DNA from: Phycomyces nitens
Taxonomy: Eukaryota > Mucoromycota > Mucoromycetes > Mucorales > Phycomycetaceae
Reading direction: 5' to 3'
Assembly: GCA_022702545.1 (NCBI GenBank)
Contig: JAHRBC010000006.1
Span: 1,054,001-1,118,000, forward strand
Length of the DNA: 64,000 bases
Shown here: piece by piece, positions 21,168-32,668 of the stretch
Numbering within the stretch: position 1 is the stretch's first letter
Layout: every line of letters begins with the position of its first letter
Notes under the pieces: generated by a model
Told to the model about the DNA's origin: nothing
Databases searched by the model: none
Seen by the model: the letters and a program-made list of their open reading frames with translations, nothing else
Translations under genes and position numbers: made by a program

Positions 21168-22585
21168 TCAACGTTGCTTTGATGCAGAGGAGATTGCTCC
21201 CAAAGATGGCTTTCTTTTTGCTGCCAATATCTTTCTATCTTTCTGTATAAAGTCAAAGGGAAGTATCGGCAATGGAGATACCAAAGAATTGTGGTTCTTA
21301 GCCACAGTTTTGTGTAGGCATATTATTGCCAATAGTTCATCCAAGTACGAGACTATTGAGGCAATATCTCGTTTTGTTGTTGGAATCACTATTGTGGCCA
21401 CCTCTAGTACGTTGAAGAAGCCTCCACGGAGTGTCAAGAAGTAGAATCTAATGTTCATACCTGTGAAAAAAAAAGATAAAGTGGTTATATAAGAGATTCT
21501 TGTTAAACCCCTTTTCTTCACAAGATGCTTACCGATTGTTTGAAAAGTTAATACTCCGTTTAATTTATGCTTTTCGATTGCACATTTTCCAAATAAAGCC
21601 AAACGGTAAAAATCTAGAACTTTTAAACTGTCTGGTGCATTCGACAGTTTTATCTCCCTGAAGCAACTTGGATGGGAGTACTTGTATGCCTTGTATACAT
21701 ACATCTATGATGTAATCAGGTCTTTTTTCAAAATATCCGTCCATCTCTGTCATTTTGTTTGCGCAATGCGCGACGGTCTGATCATCGCTTGACAGCAGGC
21801 ATTGGATCAAGGGATGGATATAAGATGCTGATATGTGCATTTCTGACATTGGCTCAAGGTCTACGTCATTCACTGTTGTCAGCAATGACTCAATTGCAAT
21901 TACAACAGCTCTTTCGGATTCTATTTGCTGTTTATCAGCAAGAGTAAGTAAATCCAATCGTGCTTTCAGTAAATTGGATTTATTATGTCTAAAATCCTAC
22001 TTTTAACTGATTAGTTAGTGTGAAGTTGATATCCTTTGACCATCTATTAATATATTCATCCACTCCTATTCCCTAAACCAATAGACGGCCACCTTGCCTT
22101 TAATATTTTTTTATACTGTCTGTCAAACCAGAATCCAGGACTTTTTCGATCGCTAATTCCTCGATCAACTGTTTGTGAATGACATGCAAGGAAGAAGACG
22201 AGAAAAATTGTTCTGGGACGCTTTCGTACATGTTACGCTCTTGCACAACAAACTTTGAATTCGTTTTCGTCATTAAAAATAACATGTGACTGGTCAACGT
22301 GTATTTTTAAGGCAGGCTGATCGTCAAACGATTCAATGCAAGACGTGCAAGACGTGCAAGACGTGCAAGACAGCCTGACTGGGGCAGTTGCATAAAGTTC
22401 TTGGTTTTTTGTATTGAAAGGCTTATCATTAGGAGCATTTTGCAAAGCTTTTGGGCGAGGAGAAAGAATTTTTTTGTGTGCGCCAAGTACGTGCTTCAAG
22501 ACATTCCGATTTTCAGTGAAGGATTCTGGATTGTCGCAATATGGGCAAACACGTTTGAGCAATGTTGTTATGATGATGTACGTAG
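21168..22585 (-). pseudogene. C2H2 zinc-finger protein with putative PD-(D/E)XK nuclease-like region, disrupted
   Basis: Reading leftwards from 22585, the first segment has two C2H2-like fingers: RVCPYCD...LKHVLGAH and CTSCIESF...LKIHVDQSH. A shift of frame near 22260 leads to KFVVQERNMYESVPEQF. A later segment (21957-21690) reads KRPDYIIDVCIQG. A second frameshift near 21700 leads to CFREIKLSNAPDSLKVLDFY, and an intron (about 21532-21463) joins FQTIG to MNIRFYFLTLRGGFFNVLE. The spaced RPD...REIK signature resembles the PD-(D/E)XK nuclease core; this is inference. I recall similar hypothetical proteins as an expanded family in mucoralean fungi. The 5' end is cut by a LINE fragment near 22585, and no in-frame ATG remains. 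Confidence 0.6.
22329..22372 (+). repeat. 9-bp tandem repeat inside the zinc-finger relic
   Basis: Four near-perfect units of GACGTGCAA (AGACGTGCA phase) encode CTSCTSCTSC on the minus strand, duplicating the Cys pair of the second C2H2 finger. Confidence 0.85.
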
Positions 22586-23275
22586 GAGGGAAAGGGCAGC
22601 AAAGCATCCACAGGATCACTGCGCAGGCATCTTCGTCCGTCCCCACCTCCGCCTCTTCTCCCTCCTGCCCGTTGGCGTCGTTTTTGGTCCCTGGTTATTC
22701 CACACCACTGTCGCACTTTGTGGTGGAAAGTGATATGGCAGCGAATTCCCACCCGACTGGACATCCACACCATCATGCCTCGTACTGTCTCTAACCCCAT
22801 GTGCTTGGTGTGCTCCACCGACACCGAAGACCAAGACCATTTCCTCTTCTTCTGTCCTAAGAAACGCCAGGTGTGGAACGTAGTCCTCTCTCGTTTCTCC
22901 CGGAGCTGGACTCTGGATGCCGTTCGGCAGATACTAACATCTTGTCAACTCCCCTCTGTTTCTCCCACTCCGGATACTAATATTCTGCTGGTGGTCATAA
23001 CAGCCAAGGCAATTTGGAATGCCCATTGGAAGTTTGTCTTTGACAATCAGCTTTTTCTTCCTGGAGTAGTGGCTACAAAGACCTCCAGTACTATAGAGAG
23101 ACAGCGAGCTATACTAGCTTAACGAGTTTTCCTTTTTCTGTTCTTTTACTTATTTTCCCTACTTTTTTATCTTATTTCTTTCATCCAAATCCATTTTAAT
23201 GGCAATCTAGAAGACGCACGTCATGCGTGACGGCAGATCAATAAAATACTGAAAAGAAAAGAAAAGAAAGAAAAG
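22586..23275 (+). mobile_element. 5'-truncated LINE (non-LTR retrotransposon) 3' end
   Basis: The plus-strand frame that ends at 23122 encodes the C-terminal zinc-binding module of LINE reverse transcriptases (zf-RVT): RTLWWKVIWQRIPTRLD, then CLVCSTDTEDQDHFLFFCPKK, then VWNVVLSRF. Upstream the same frame continues to about 22590, where similarity to the interrupted zinc-finger gene begins. A 3' UTR follows to an A/G-rich tail (AAAAGAAAAGAAAAG-type) at about 23250-23275. The base composition is richer in GC than the surroundings, a sign of recent arrival. No reverse transcriptase catalytic part remains, so the copy is dead on arrival. Confidence 0.8.
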
Positions 23276-23346
23276 GCAATTGGCTATTTGAGAGTTTTTT
23301 TTATGAAGACAGTTTTATTTGTCCCTACACAGCCAATCATCATGAT

Positions 23347-23627
23347 TGTGGTAATTGAGGGTTTTTAGGGGGAACTTGTAGATACTGTGAGAGTGTTATT
23401 TATTGAAGAAAGAATATTATGGTGGTTTATATAGTTATTATTCTAGTTCCCTTGTTCTATTAATCTCTATTGTGTAATGGTCGGTTATCACTGTAGTAGT
23501 GTGAAGTGTACGTGTGCCTGGTGTGTAACTGCTCCTGGGATGTTATCTTGCCATGGTCATTAGCAAAGAGGAACCAGATATCGGTTGTGGAGTTTGTATT
23601 TCACTCAAATGTGGTGTGTATACCACA
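23347..23627 (+). mobile_element. Solo LTR, 281 bp, with 5-bp target duplication
   Basis: It begins TGTGGTAATT and ends GTGTATACCACA, the TG...CA form of an LTR with TGTGGTA/TACCACA ends. The 5 bp before it (23342-23346) and after it (23628-23632) are both ATGAT. At least six other copies or fragments of this LTR are in the window. No internal retrotransposon domain is attached, so it is a solo LTR left by recombination. Confidence 0.9.
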
Positions 23628-23689
23628 ATGATGACCGGCGATACTGCCTATTTTCTATTTATTGTTTACCCCCGTAAACTACAACACCT

Positions 23690-24190
23690 TCAATATTCGA
23701 AAGGTTCTTAAAGAAAGGCCATAAATCATTTTACAATTCTTACATATGAATTTTGGTATTCTTGTTCCCATCCAGCATGACAATAGGTTCAACTTTCTTG
23801 ACCAGACATACATCCAGACTGTAATAGCCCATCAATTTTCTTGCACTTTTGAGGTAAGATAGCCAGAATAATACTTTTCATTAGGCTCACACCAAATATA
23901 AGCAAGGCTATTCTAAAAGAGAGTAATATTTGATTCATCAATCTATAGTATCTTTTTCCAATTCTTACTCCTACTTTTTTACAGTGTTGCAAAGCGTATA
24001 GCGCTCGAAAATGTACTCCTTAGACAGTAAAAGGTTCGAAAAAGTTGCACATGAGTGGACATTTACTTTGAGCAAACTTTTACTAATAACCTTTGTACAA
24101 ACATATTTCCCTATCTTTTTGTTCATCGAAAGTCCCAAGTCAGCCAAAGTTTGACAGCGATTTCTCTTCAATTTGTTTTTTAAAAAAAAT
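23690..24190 (-). pseudogene. Tc1/mariner transposase relic
   Basis: Minus-strand frames, with stops and shifts, give an HTH-like segment (CQTLADLGLSMNKKI), HCKKVGVRIGKRYY-like text, IDESNITLF (first catalytic Asp block), YIWCEPNEKYYSGYL and AITVWMYVWSRK. These parallel the WSDES, VWR.PNE and VMVWGC.. blocks of Tc1. The catalytic C-terminal part is not recognisable. Confidence 0.65.
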
Positions 24191-25768
24191 GACTTTCAGG
24201 TGTCAGTACCTTTGTACTTAACATTTTATTGTCAGTGAGAGATCCAGTCTACTGGTATTTTTTTTTGAGAATGCAAGAGGTTGTTGAACGTAGTGTGTTT
24301 CTGTATCTGCCAATATCTAAAACATTTTCTCCGCTCATGTTGAATACAATTATGACCCGTTTCTTAAATGTGAAAACTTTCAAAGATTCTTGTAACGATG
24401 AGCATTTTGTGCTTTAACCAAGTTAAATTAATAATAGAATCCAAGAGACTGAGTAAAGCATATTTTAAAGGAGTACAAAGAAACGAGATTGAATCACAGA
24501 TATCTTACTCCAGACGCCGTATAAGTCTATGGCATTACTTGTCCAAGTATACATTGATTGATCGTTTTAGTCTCAATCAGTTTTTCATTATTATTGACAA
24601 AATAATGAGTTTGATTGACAATGTCTGTATACTTTTCAGACCGATTGACATTTGGGTTAGTTTGCTAATAACCTCCCAACGCCAAAATATTCTCTTGAGT
24701 AATGGTATCGCATTTTCGTCGTAAACAAAAACCACACTATTTATTACTTGCTAGATCTATCCTTAATTCAATATTTGCAAAAAAAAATGAGTGGTCATCT
24801 AAAAATGTAAAACAATGAATGAAAAAAGAAGAAAGTAACTCATTTCGATTTCGTGTCACCATTGACTCTTATATCGATAAAAGTTTCATAAAAGTTCTTC
24901 TTGGTCCTGCCTTAACAAGTTATTATAGGAAATACTATGTATAAATATATAAGACACAATACAAAATAATAAGAACTTTATAAAGTATACTGAACCTGAG
25001 ATATATTTTTAATACCAGATAATCTAATTTTTGTTCCTGCTTGTACGAAAATCAATCATTTTGAACAAGTGCACAGACCTGCTTAGATTACCTAAAAGTC
25101 AAGAAACCAATCGCCGTTACAACAGCATGAACTGTCTTTAAAGATATTTCTACACCGATAAAGACCAACCTTCAACTTGTTGTTTACTTTACACATTTAC
25201 ATCTTTCATTCTTTCATTCTTTCCTTTTAAAAGCAATAATTTCTGCAATAAATCTATTATTTTTAACGAGAAAAATATTTTGACACCATGCCACGCCATC
25301 ACCAAAAATTGTGATGATCTCACATTCCAATAAAAAAATCTATAAAGAAAGGGTATCAGCGCGCCTGTTCTTGTTTCTGTTTCTTTCCCTCTCTTTTAAT
25401 TTACTCATCACTTCATTCCAGGTATTTCAAGGTAAGCATTTTCTTCTACATCCTTTCATATTTCTGTTGCCCATACCATCAAAATGAATGTTAGCGCATT
25501 TTTGGTGATGGATGGATGTTTTTGATGATGTTTTTGAACTATTTAATTTCCGTGTCAATACACTTATCTCACCTTACTATGCTTGTATATTCCATTTGTA
25601 TATGGTTATCCATCATCGCATCACAATATCTTTGTGTACGGCAGCCATATTCAGGTAAATAACACGTATCATCACGTAAGTTATATTATACACTCAATTT
25701 TTGGAACGTTTAATGAACTTTTCTACACTTTAGCGCAAGGTCTTACACGTTGGTTCCTATGGATGTAC
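24191..25768. other. AT-rich intergenic region
   Basis: No domain is recognised in its frames, including a 108-codon frame at 24398-24724. A CT-rich stretch occurs near 25370-25440. No gene is called. Confidence 0.4.
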
Positions 25769-26495
25769 TCAACCAAACATAGCAGCCATCTGGTGTTGTC
25801 TACTAAGCTATTCGGTGTCCATGGTTGCGAGCCGTTTCGATCTGAGGAGACAAGTCAAACTAGGCGGAGACATATTTCCGCCTGGCATCCAAGGTTCCAA
25901 AGGTCTTCGCGATCCTGAACAGTCTTCATCAGTTCGTCCATTGCTCTGGTGAACGACTGTTCAGCGGGTTGTGCTGGTGGTCAATCCCCAGCGGGTCAGG
26001 GAGGGTCATACAGTTTGGTTGATACTTCTCTCAACCAAACATCGCAGCCATCGGCGTCGTCTACTAAGCTATTCGGTGTTCATGGTTGCGAGCCGTTTCG
26101 ATCTGAGGAGACAAGTCAAACTAGGCGGAGACATATTTCCGCCTGGCATCCAAGGTTCCAAAGGTCCTCGCGGTCCTGAACGGTCTTCATCAGTTCGTCC
26201 ATTGCTCTGGTGAACGACTGTTCAGCGGGTTGTGCTGGTGGTCAATCCCCAGCGGGTCAGGGAGGGTCATACAGTTTGGTTGATACTTCTCTCAACCAAA
26301 CATCGCAGCCATCGGCGTCGTCTACTAAGCTATTCGGTGTTCATGGTTGCGAGCCGTTTCTATCTGAGGAGGCAAGGGAAGCTAGCTGTTGTTCGGATCT
26401 TGTCATATATAAGGTTCCAAAGGTCTTCTTAACCCTGAACGGTCTTCGTATGTTTGTCTATGGTTTTGTTGATTGACTGTTTAGTTGGATGCTCT
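25769..26495 (+). repeat. 261-bp tandem repeat, two full copies plus a diverged third
   Basis: The unit starts at CTCAACCAAACAT and recurs at 25769, 26030 and 26291, an exact period of 261 bp (87 x 3). Copies 1 and 2 are nearly identical over their length. Copy 3 has its middle replaced (after GAGGAGGCAAG) and fades near 26495. The unit is clearly GC-richer than the ~35% GC flanks. Because the period is a multiple of three, each unit encodes the same short frame (STKLFGVHGCEPFRSEE...), broken by one stop per unit. It could be a decayed fragment of a repetitive gene or a satellite-like amplification; origin unknown. Confidence 0.9.
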
Positions 26496-26924
26496 GTTGG
26501 CCAAGTGACATGGGCACAATTATTATAATTTTTATTTGATTTTTTGGTCGTCAGTACTTTGATCAATCAAGGCTTATTTTCTTTTTTGTTTTAGCATTAT
26601 AATGAACCGTCAAGTTTTTGTTCTCGTTGTTCATTTTTTTAAAGGATTATATTTAATGTACATATATTGGAAAGAACACATTATCATTATTGATAAATTT
26701 GTATTGTTAAGGGCTATAGTTTTGCTAATGGCACAGATTTGACTCCCTCTTAATATAGTTGTCTATGCTATGTTTTCTGTTTTGTGGATGTTTACTAGTA
26801 CAACAGAGTATTAAAAGGTCCTGAAATAAAGAGCAAATCATGGTGTGAATACAATATATTATTAATTTTTTTAGTAGTTTGTGTGTAATGCTTTGTTCTT
26901 TTGAAGTGGGTGTAGTTGATTTGG
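26496..26924. other. Short AT-rich intergenic region
   Basis: No gene or repeat is recognised between the 261-bp repeat and the next Tc1 relic. Confidence 0.4.
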
Positions 26925-27890
26925 TATACTATTGCAATGAGTTGCACACACTTTAATTGGTATTTTATACCATTTTTCTTTAAGTTGGCTCTTCAAATAT
27001 ATAATGCTTTTATGTTAGAGTCTTGGCTCTCACTGTTCTTTCTAGATTAGCCCACATGTTCTCACTTGGAATGAGATTTTGGCTGTATGTAGGCTACTTA
27101 AGCACATCCAGATCTGTATTTTATTGGTACTCTTTTACCATCCTACGTCAGTTACATGGATCATTATCTTGCTGAAAGGTAAATGATTTGTATTGCTCAT
27201 ACCCCAAATTGTTTTTGAAGTGAAACAAAGTACTAGTATTAAATTCTTGTAGCTGTATTGCTATGGATTACCATTGATGATTTCCAATGGCTCAACACCA
27301 GCGAACCAGATGCATCCCCAAATCATCACATTTCCTTCACCGATTATGATCATGGGACGTGCACAATTTATGGTGTACTTTTCTGACTAAAGATGTCAGA
27401 CTTGTACATTCTTGCACATTATGTTCGGCATAAATGTTAAGTAATCGCTCCAAATCACCGGATTCCAGCGTTGATTCACCTCTTTGACATTCTGGGCAAA
27501 GGTAAGGCGGCTTCTGCGAAGATACTCAGATAGCCACAGCTTGTATACAGCTATGCAAAACTTCATATGAAGAGTGTTGATAGCAGCACCCATCGTATCC
27601 TTAAAAGTATATCTTTTTAAATTTACACACATTATACTGATCAAGATATCTAAACTGGCCGCTCAATTTTTGTTATCTCTCCATGTAAAATATGCAAATT
27701 CTCGTTCACCAAATATTCTTGAGGGTCTCTTGTGTCTGTATGTAACTGTCGTTTCGGTCTCTCTGTATGTTTGCATTGTATTTTATATAGTATAGTGTGC
27801 TACATTATATTGCTCACAAACAGTTGACACTTTTACTCCACCCTCAAAGGCACCAACAACCATTGATTTGACTTCAATTGGGACCTTTTA
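26925..27890 (-). pseudogene. Tc1/mariner transposase relic
   Basis: On the minus strand the order is PIEVKSMVVGAFEGGVKVS (HTH start), RSRLTFAQNVKEVNQRWN, then VIWSDYLTF (the catalytic Asp block, with Glu and Ser changed), VMIWGCIWFAGVEPLEII, and WPTYSQNLIPSENMWANLE near the end. This is the complete Tc1 order over about 0.97 kb, with many stops and frameshifts. Confidence 0.85.
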
Positions 27891-28334
27891 TCGTTTGGAA
27901 ATATTGTGAGAATGTTTTATTAAAGACATGGATAGAATCGAATTAAAAATAAAGACTGTAGAAAAGAAAAGAAACAGAAGTGTACGTATTTTATTTAAAG
28001 AAACTCGGGATTTCAAAGCTGTCCCATCCCTGAATCGACCCCATTGTATGTTCTATATGGCACCGGTTTAAACTATTTGTTGAGCACTCCAAGATATGGA
28101 AGTACAATTTGTATTTATACATTTCTTGTATCTTGGCTTAATGAGATATAGGGCTATATTCTCATTACAAGAAATCATAATTCTAAGCATTACTAGTATA
28201 CATGTAGAATTGTAAGACATACTCTTGAAATCTGGCACACTCTTTTTTACTACTTGTGTTGCTATCTAGCTCAGCGATTCATTCAACTTATTCTGAAAAT
28301 ATATATTTCCCACACAATGACAGAGATTTTATTT

Positions 28335-28650
28335 TCTGGTATTCTTTTTTAGCATAATGCTTAATATAAACGCAGTCGTTATTATTATAGAAGCTGATCT
28401 TGGAGTCATCACTCGATATCATGTTTTCCCGATGCTAATTCCAGTTTTTTACAGTGTTTCAAAAAGAAAAGCTCTTGGGAATAAGCTCTTTAGACAGTAA
28501 ATGCTTTGCATAGGCTATAAATAATCAAATGCTTATTCTGTGCAAGTTATTTTAGTAATAGTCTTTGAATGATCAACTTTCTCTGTCTCTTCGTTTACCA
28601 AAGATTCCGTGTCAATCATAGTCTTTTGACAATCTCTCTTGAACTTCACA
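28335..28650 (-). pseudogene. Fragment of a Tc1/mariner transposase
   Basis: Minus-strand text such as KRDCQKTMIDTESLVNEETE, a RAYSQELFFLKHCKK-like stretch and SSDDSKISFYNNND (the WSDES block) parallels the 23690-24190 relic, suggesting two diverged copies of one family. The C-terminal half is missing or unrecognisable. Confidence 0.5.
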
Positions 28651-29054
28651 AGATGTACTCTTTCGTTTTCTGAACATCAGTAGCATTGGTCTTGAGACGG
28701 GCTGTGTTGGTTTATGTAAAGGAGTGGCCCAGACGGTTAAAAGAAAAAGAGAGTAAATATCGATCTCCTCTAACAACTCCTTAGCCCAAATATTGGCAAT
28801 CGGCAGCTTGTTCTCTCGAGAAAGATAAAAAGAAAATAAAAGTGATGTGTAAGGATGCTTTTTATTGCTTTCATCGTTTCGATGTTTATATAGACATTTC
28901 GATAATAAATAAAATAATATAACTAGCATGATATTACTAAGCTATTGTTAAAATGTTGGGATAGATCATGCTTCTTTGGATAGTTAATAATGAATAAGAG
29001 ATAGATAGATAGGAATAGATAAATGTTGTTGAGGTTCTTTGTTACAATCCTTAT

Positions 29055-29320
29055 TGTGGTATACACACCACAGTTGAGTGAAATACAAACTCCACAACCA
29101 ATATCTGGTTTCTCTTTGCTAATGACTCTGGCAAGTTAACATCTCAGGAACAGTTACGCACCAGGCACACGTACAATTCACACTGCTACAGTGATAAACA
29201 ACCATTACACGACGGGGACTTTAATTACAAGGGAATTTGAATAATAGTATATAAGGAATCATAATATTCTTTTTTCAATAAATAACACTCTCACAGTATT
29301 CTTATTTCCCTTACAAGATA
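29055..29320 (-). mobile_element. Diverged solo LTR (same family as 23347-23627)
   Basis: The complement of the family: TGTGGTATACACACCACA at the left, then CTCTTTGCTAATGA, the CACACGTACA-type block and CAATAAATAACACTCTCACAG at the right. The right end is eroded, and no target duplication is clear. Confidence 0.8.
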
Positions 29321-32023
29321 CTAACAAACCATATACCTCAGGAGTGAATAAAAGAAGTCATCATACCAGAAACCCGTTTTTGCTCATTTGTGTAATACAA
29401 TATTTGGTTCTAAAGGGACTTTATCTAGATTAATGTCCCTAATTCGTAATATAGTTTGATATGCTTAATCTCGGTGTAAACAGTACCAAAGAGCAAAGCA
29501 GAATCTTTCAATATGGATGGATTATAGAAATATAGTAGACGTTAGATATCTATACTAAAAAATATAAAGTTAAATGATAAGATGCACTAGAGTATTTATA
29601 GCAGGCTATTAGATGTACATGAATAAATAAAAAGGACCAATTTCATATTAAATGACTTTTTTATTTAATTATTAGTTAAAGGTCTGTCTCCATGCTTTAT
29701 AATAGCTGTGTTTTATGGGGACCTATTATGTATTTCAAGTATCTAAAGATGCTTGATTTCCATTCATGTCAAATTTTATAAATTTAAATTAGCTTTCATA
29801 CTCTGTATTTTACTTTGTAATGTTGTGGGTGTTGAAGTGGACAAGCATGACTATTGTATTAATCCATTTAGGGTTGTAACTTTCAAGATAGTGTTACAGG
29901 ATCTCGTCCCAATTGTTAATACTCCCAATTAGTCTACTTTCTTATTCTCCTCCCCTTTCTTCTCTATTCTTTCGATTCTCATTACTTTGTCTAATTCAAC
30001 CAACGACATATAATCGGTACATTATTATATCTTTTCATACTTATCTCAATCTTGCTAACTAGTTCAAAAGTTGGTTTTTATTAATAAATACAAGTAACAA
30101 CGGATCAGTGTGTAACAATTTTTGGTATAAGTGATATGAGCCAGATGTCCTCTGAGTAAAAGGGGGGCTATACGTACTGGATAGAAAGGATTACGGGAAT
30201 GCGGCAAGGTAGCGATAATCACAGCAAAACGACAAAATATAACATTAAGGTTGTTTCTCTAAACGCCTCAGACAGCTCAAAATTACCAGAGCAATCCATT
30301 CCCTCTGCGACAAATGTAGACTTTAACGGGAAAATATATTCTTTATTCATTGGGTTGGCACTAGGTTAATGTGTTTGAAGGCTCTAGGCTAAAACTATCT
30401 ATTGAAGTAATCCCATTTTCGATTCTAAAGTCGCTTCCTCAGGCCAGTCCGAACTACCTGTTTTTTTTTTTAAAAAAAATTAACTCGCTCCTTAAAAATA
30501 TATTTTTGCATTGATTTTCGAAATTAGTTCACTCATGTCAAGATTGTTTGACTTGAATGATGAAATACCGTTTACTTCTTTACAGGTACATCGTTACAAC
30601 TTATTGCTTTAGTTTCCCATATATACTCCAATAAAGTAGAAAAACCATCTAATTATTTTACACGTTTTGCTCTTCAACATCAATAATATAAATATTGAGG
30701 TTGACTATAATTTGTATGATTATTTCCAGTAATAAAAGTTATTTTATCGCCAAACGAAACGATCTCGACAACATAATTAAACTAATTTTTGAAAGCAATG
30801 GAAAAAATATATTTTTAATGAGCAAATTGCTGGTTCTTTCCTCAGAATTGTCGCAAATAGTTAACAATTTGGCGTAGTAGCTTCTCTTTGTTTAGGTGTT
30901 TTTGGCTTGGGTTTGAGGCTTTTACATCCGGCTTTCTCCCATGACATCTATTGCATAGTTTACCTGGCAATGTTGGTCCGTCCTATCCTATAGAATAATC
31001 ATTACCAATGCCATCTTGTTTTACCCTTTGTTAAAAAATACTGCATATAACCTAGCCACCTGTTCACTGGACGTAAAACAAAATAGAAAAAAATGGTTTA
31101 ATTTCTCATTGTAATAGTCAAAAATAAACAGCTTTATCAATAGCTCCATACAATAAAAAAAACTTTGTTTGGACAATGGCGGATGATAATTAGTGCTCTA
31201 AAGCAAAAGGGGTAAGGGAAAAAAACCAGTATCTGTTGTCTCGACCCAGACGACAACCAATATCTGTAAATCTACACTGCAAAAAATGTCTCACAATTAC
31301 GCATTAATCAATCATAAGATTTTGGTCGTTAAATATAGGGGCCATAAATGACCTGATCATATAACAACACGTGTATATATATATTGGTTGTCAGCACTTC
31401 TTTACGCTTTACGTATCATTATTTACATATCATAATCCCTTTTTGAACTGTCTTATTGTTTGGGAGCAAGCTTGGTTAAATAGAAAGCTCCCAAACTCGG
31501 AAATTTATCTAGCCAAACTCAATCAAGAATATGTTTATGATAAATAAAGGCTCTAAACTAAATATATGATTTATAAATCTTGCTATCAAGAGGTTAATAC
31601 AGCACAAAAAAGCAAGAGATAATGGGTTCTAATCCATTATTTACATCAGCATGTCAAAAATATTACTGTTGTAAAACTGGTGTCAAACACGGATTTCTGT
31701 CTATACCTCTTTCTTGCTTTGGTTTCTATATATATAAAGTAAATGAAGCACACCTCCATCCTTTGTGTTGACTAGTATTCTTGGTATTCCATATAGTTTG
31801 TACCTTGGTTTACGCTGTGTTGGTTTGACGGTATCCATTCCACCGCCAATTGGACACTTTTTTTTGAAACCATTTGTCAAACGTTTGAAAGAAAATCGTT
31901 GCATTTTCCCCACATGAAATATTTTTTATTTGGTCAGTTGTCAAAAAAAGACAGAAAACGCCATCCCCCTCTATCTCTCTTTCTACCTGGCTTTTTTATT
32001 ATTATTAATCTTTTACCACATTC
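29321..32023. other. Long AT-rich intergenic region
   Basis: No gene is recognised. Short open frames (60-70 codons, for example 30695-30877 and 31701-31913) have no domain. A slightly more GC-rich patch near 30160-30330 may be an eroded repeat. Several (AT)n tracts occur. Confidence 0.4.
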
Positions 32024-32668
32024 ATGTCAACATATAAAAACAAAATATTAACACGCGGTCAAGCCACATGCCTTGTACTTGACATGGTCCCTACCGTCTA
32101 CAACCGACGGAAAGGAAATGAGACTTTTGACAACAGTGACTTCAATGTCACATATACCGAGAATAAAGGCCCAAAACATCCTTTTGCCACGGGCAAGTCT
32201 ATAATCGCAAAGAATCCATTCACATATAAGACTTATCCCAGGACACCACCCACCAGCCCAGTCTTATACCCAAGCAATACTGTGGCTGGTGATAATAGCA
32301 ACTCAAACGTAGATGACTCAACTATCTACAGCCTAATGAGACTTATATCCGTCACCAAGTCAATGTTTTTCAAGAATGCTGAAAACAAAGATCTCTTTGA
32401 TTACGCATTTTATACCACGACGGACATATACAACATCATCACCAAACAATTGCCACGACTACCTAAATTCATAAACGTAGCAAGGTTTGGACAACTTGTT
32501 AAAGACAAAGACTTTGGCGAACGGATCTCAAAACGTGTCAATGGAAAGAAGCTCAAAGGACGAATGTTGTACAAGATCAAGGACAGCGCAATTAGAAGCC
32601 TGATGGAAGCAACATATGTCTTTCGCACAGAAATAAACAACGATGTTGAAGTATTTAGGGTTGATTGA
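32024..32668 (+). CDS. Orphan 214-residue hypothetical protein
   Basis: An uninterrupted ATG-to-TGA frame of 214 codons in an otherwise gene-poor region. It starts MSTYKNKILTRGQATCLVLD, contains a middle segment rich in Pro/Thr/Ser, and ends with a basic region (RISKRVNGKKLKGRMLYKIK, about residues 167-186). There is no signal peptide or membrane span. The base composition is richer in GC than the flanks, and both start and stop have plausible contexts. No family was recognised. It may be a lineage-specific gene or the coding part of an unrecognised mobile element; its isolation and single-exon form slightly favour the latter. Confidence 0.55.
   Translation: MSTYKNKILTRGQATCLVLDMVPTVYNRRKGNETFDNSDFNVTYTENKGPKHPFATGKSIIAKNPFTYKTYPRTPPTSPVLYPSNTVAGDNSNSNVDDSTIYSLMRLISVTKSMFFKNAENKDLFDYAFYTTTDIYNIITKQLPRLPKFINVARFGQLVKDKDFGERISKRVNGKKLKGRMLYKIKDSAIRSLMEATYVFRTEINNDVEVFRVD

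Noticed and set aside
24398..24724. 108-codon plus-strand frame
   Set aside because: No recognisable domain, no splice partners, and in an AT-rich relic zone; not called as a gene.
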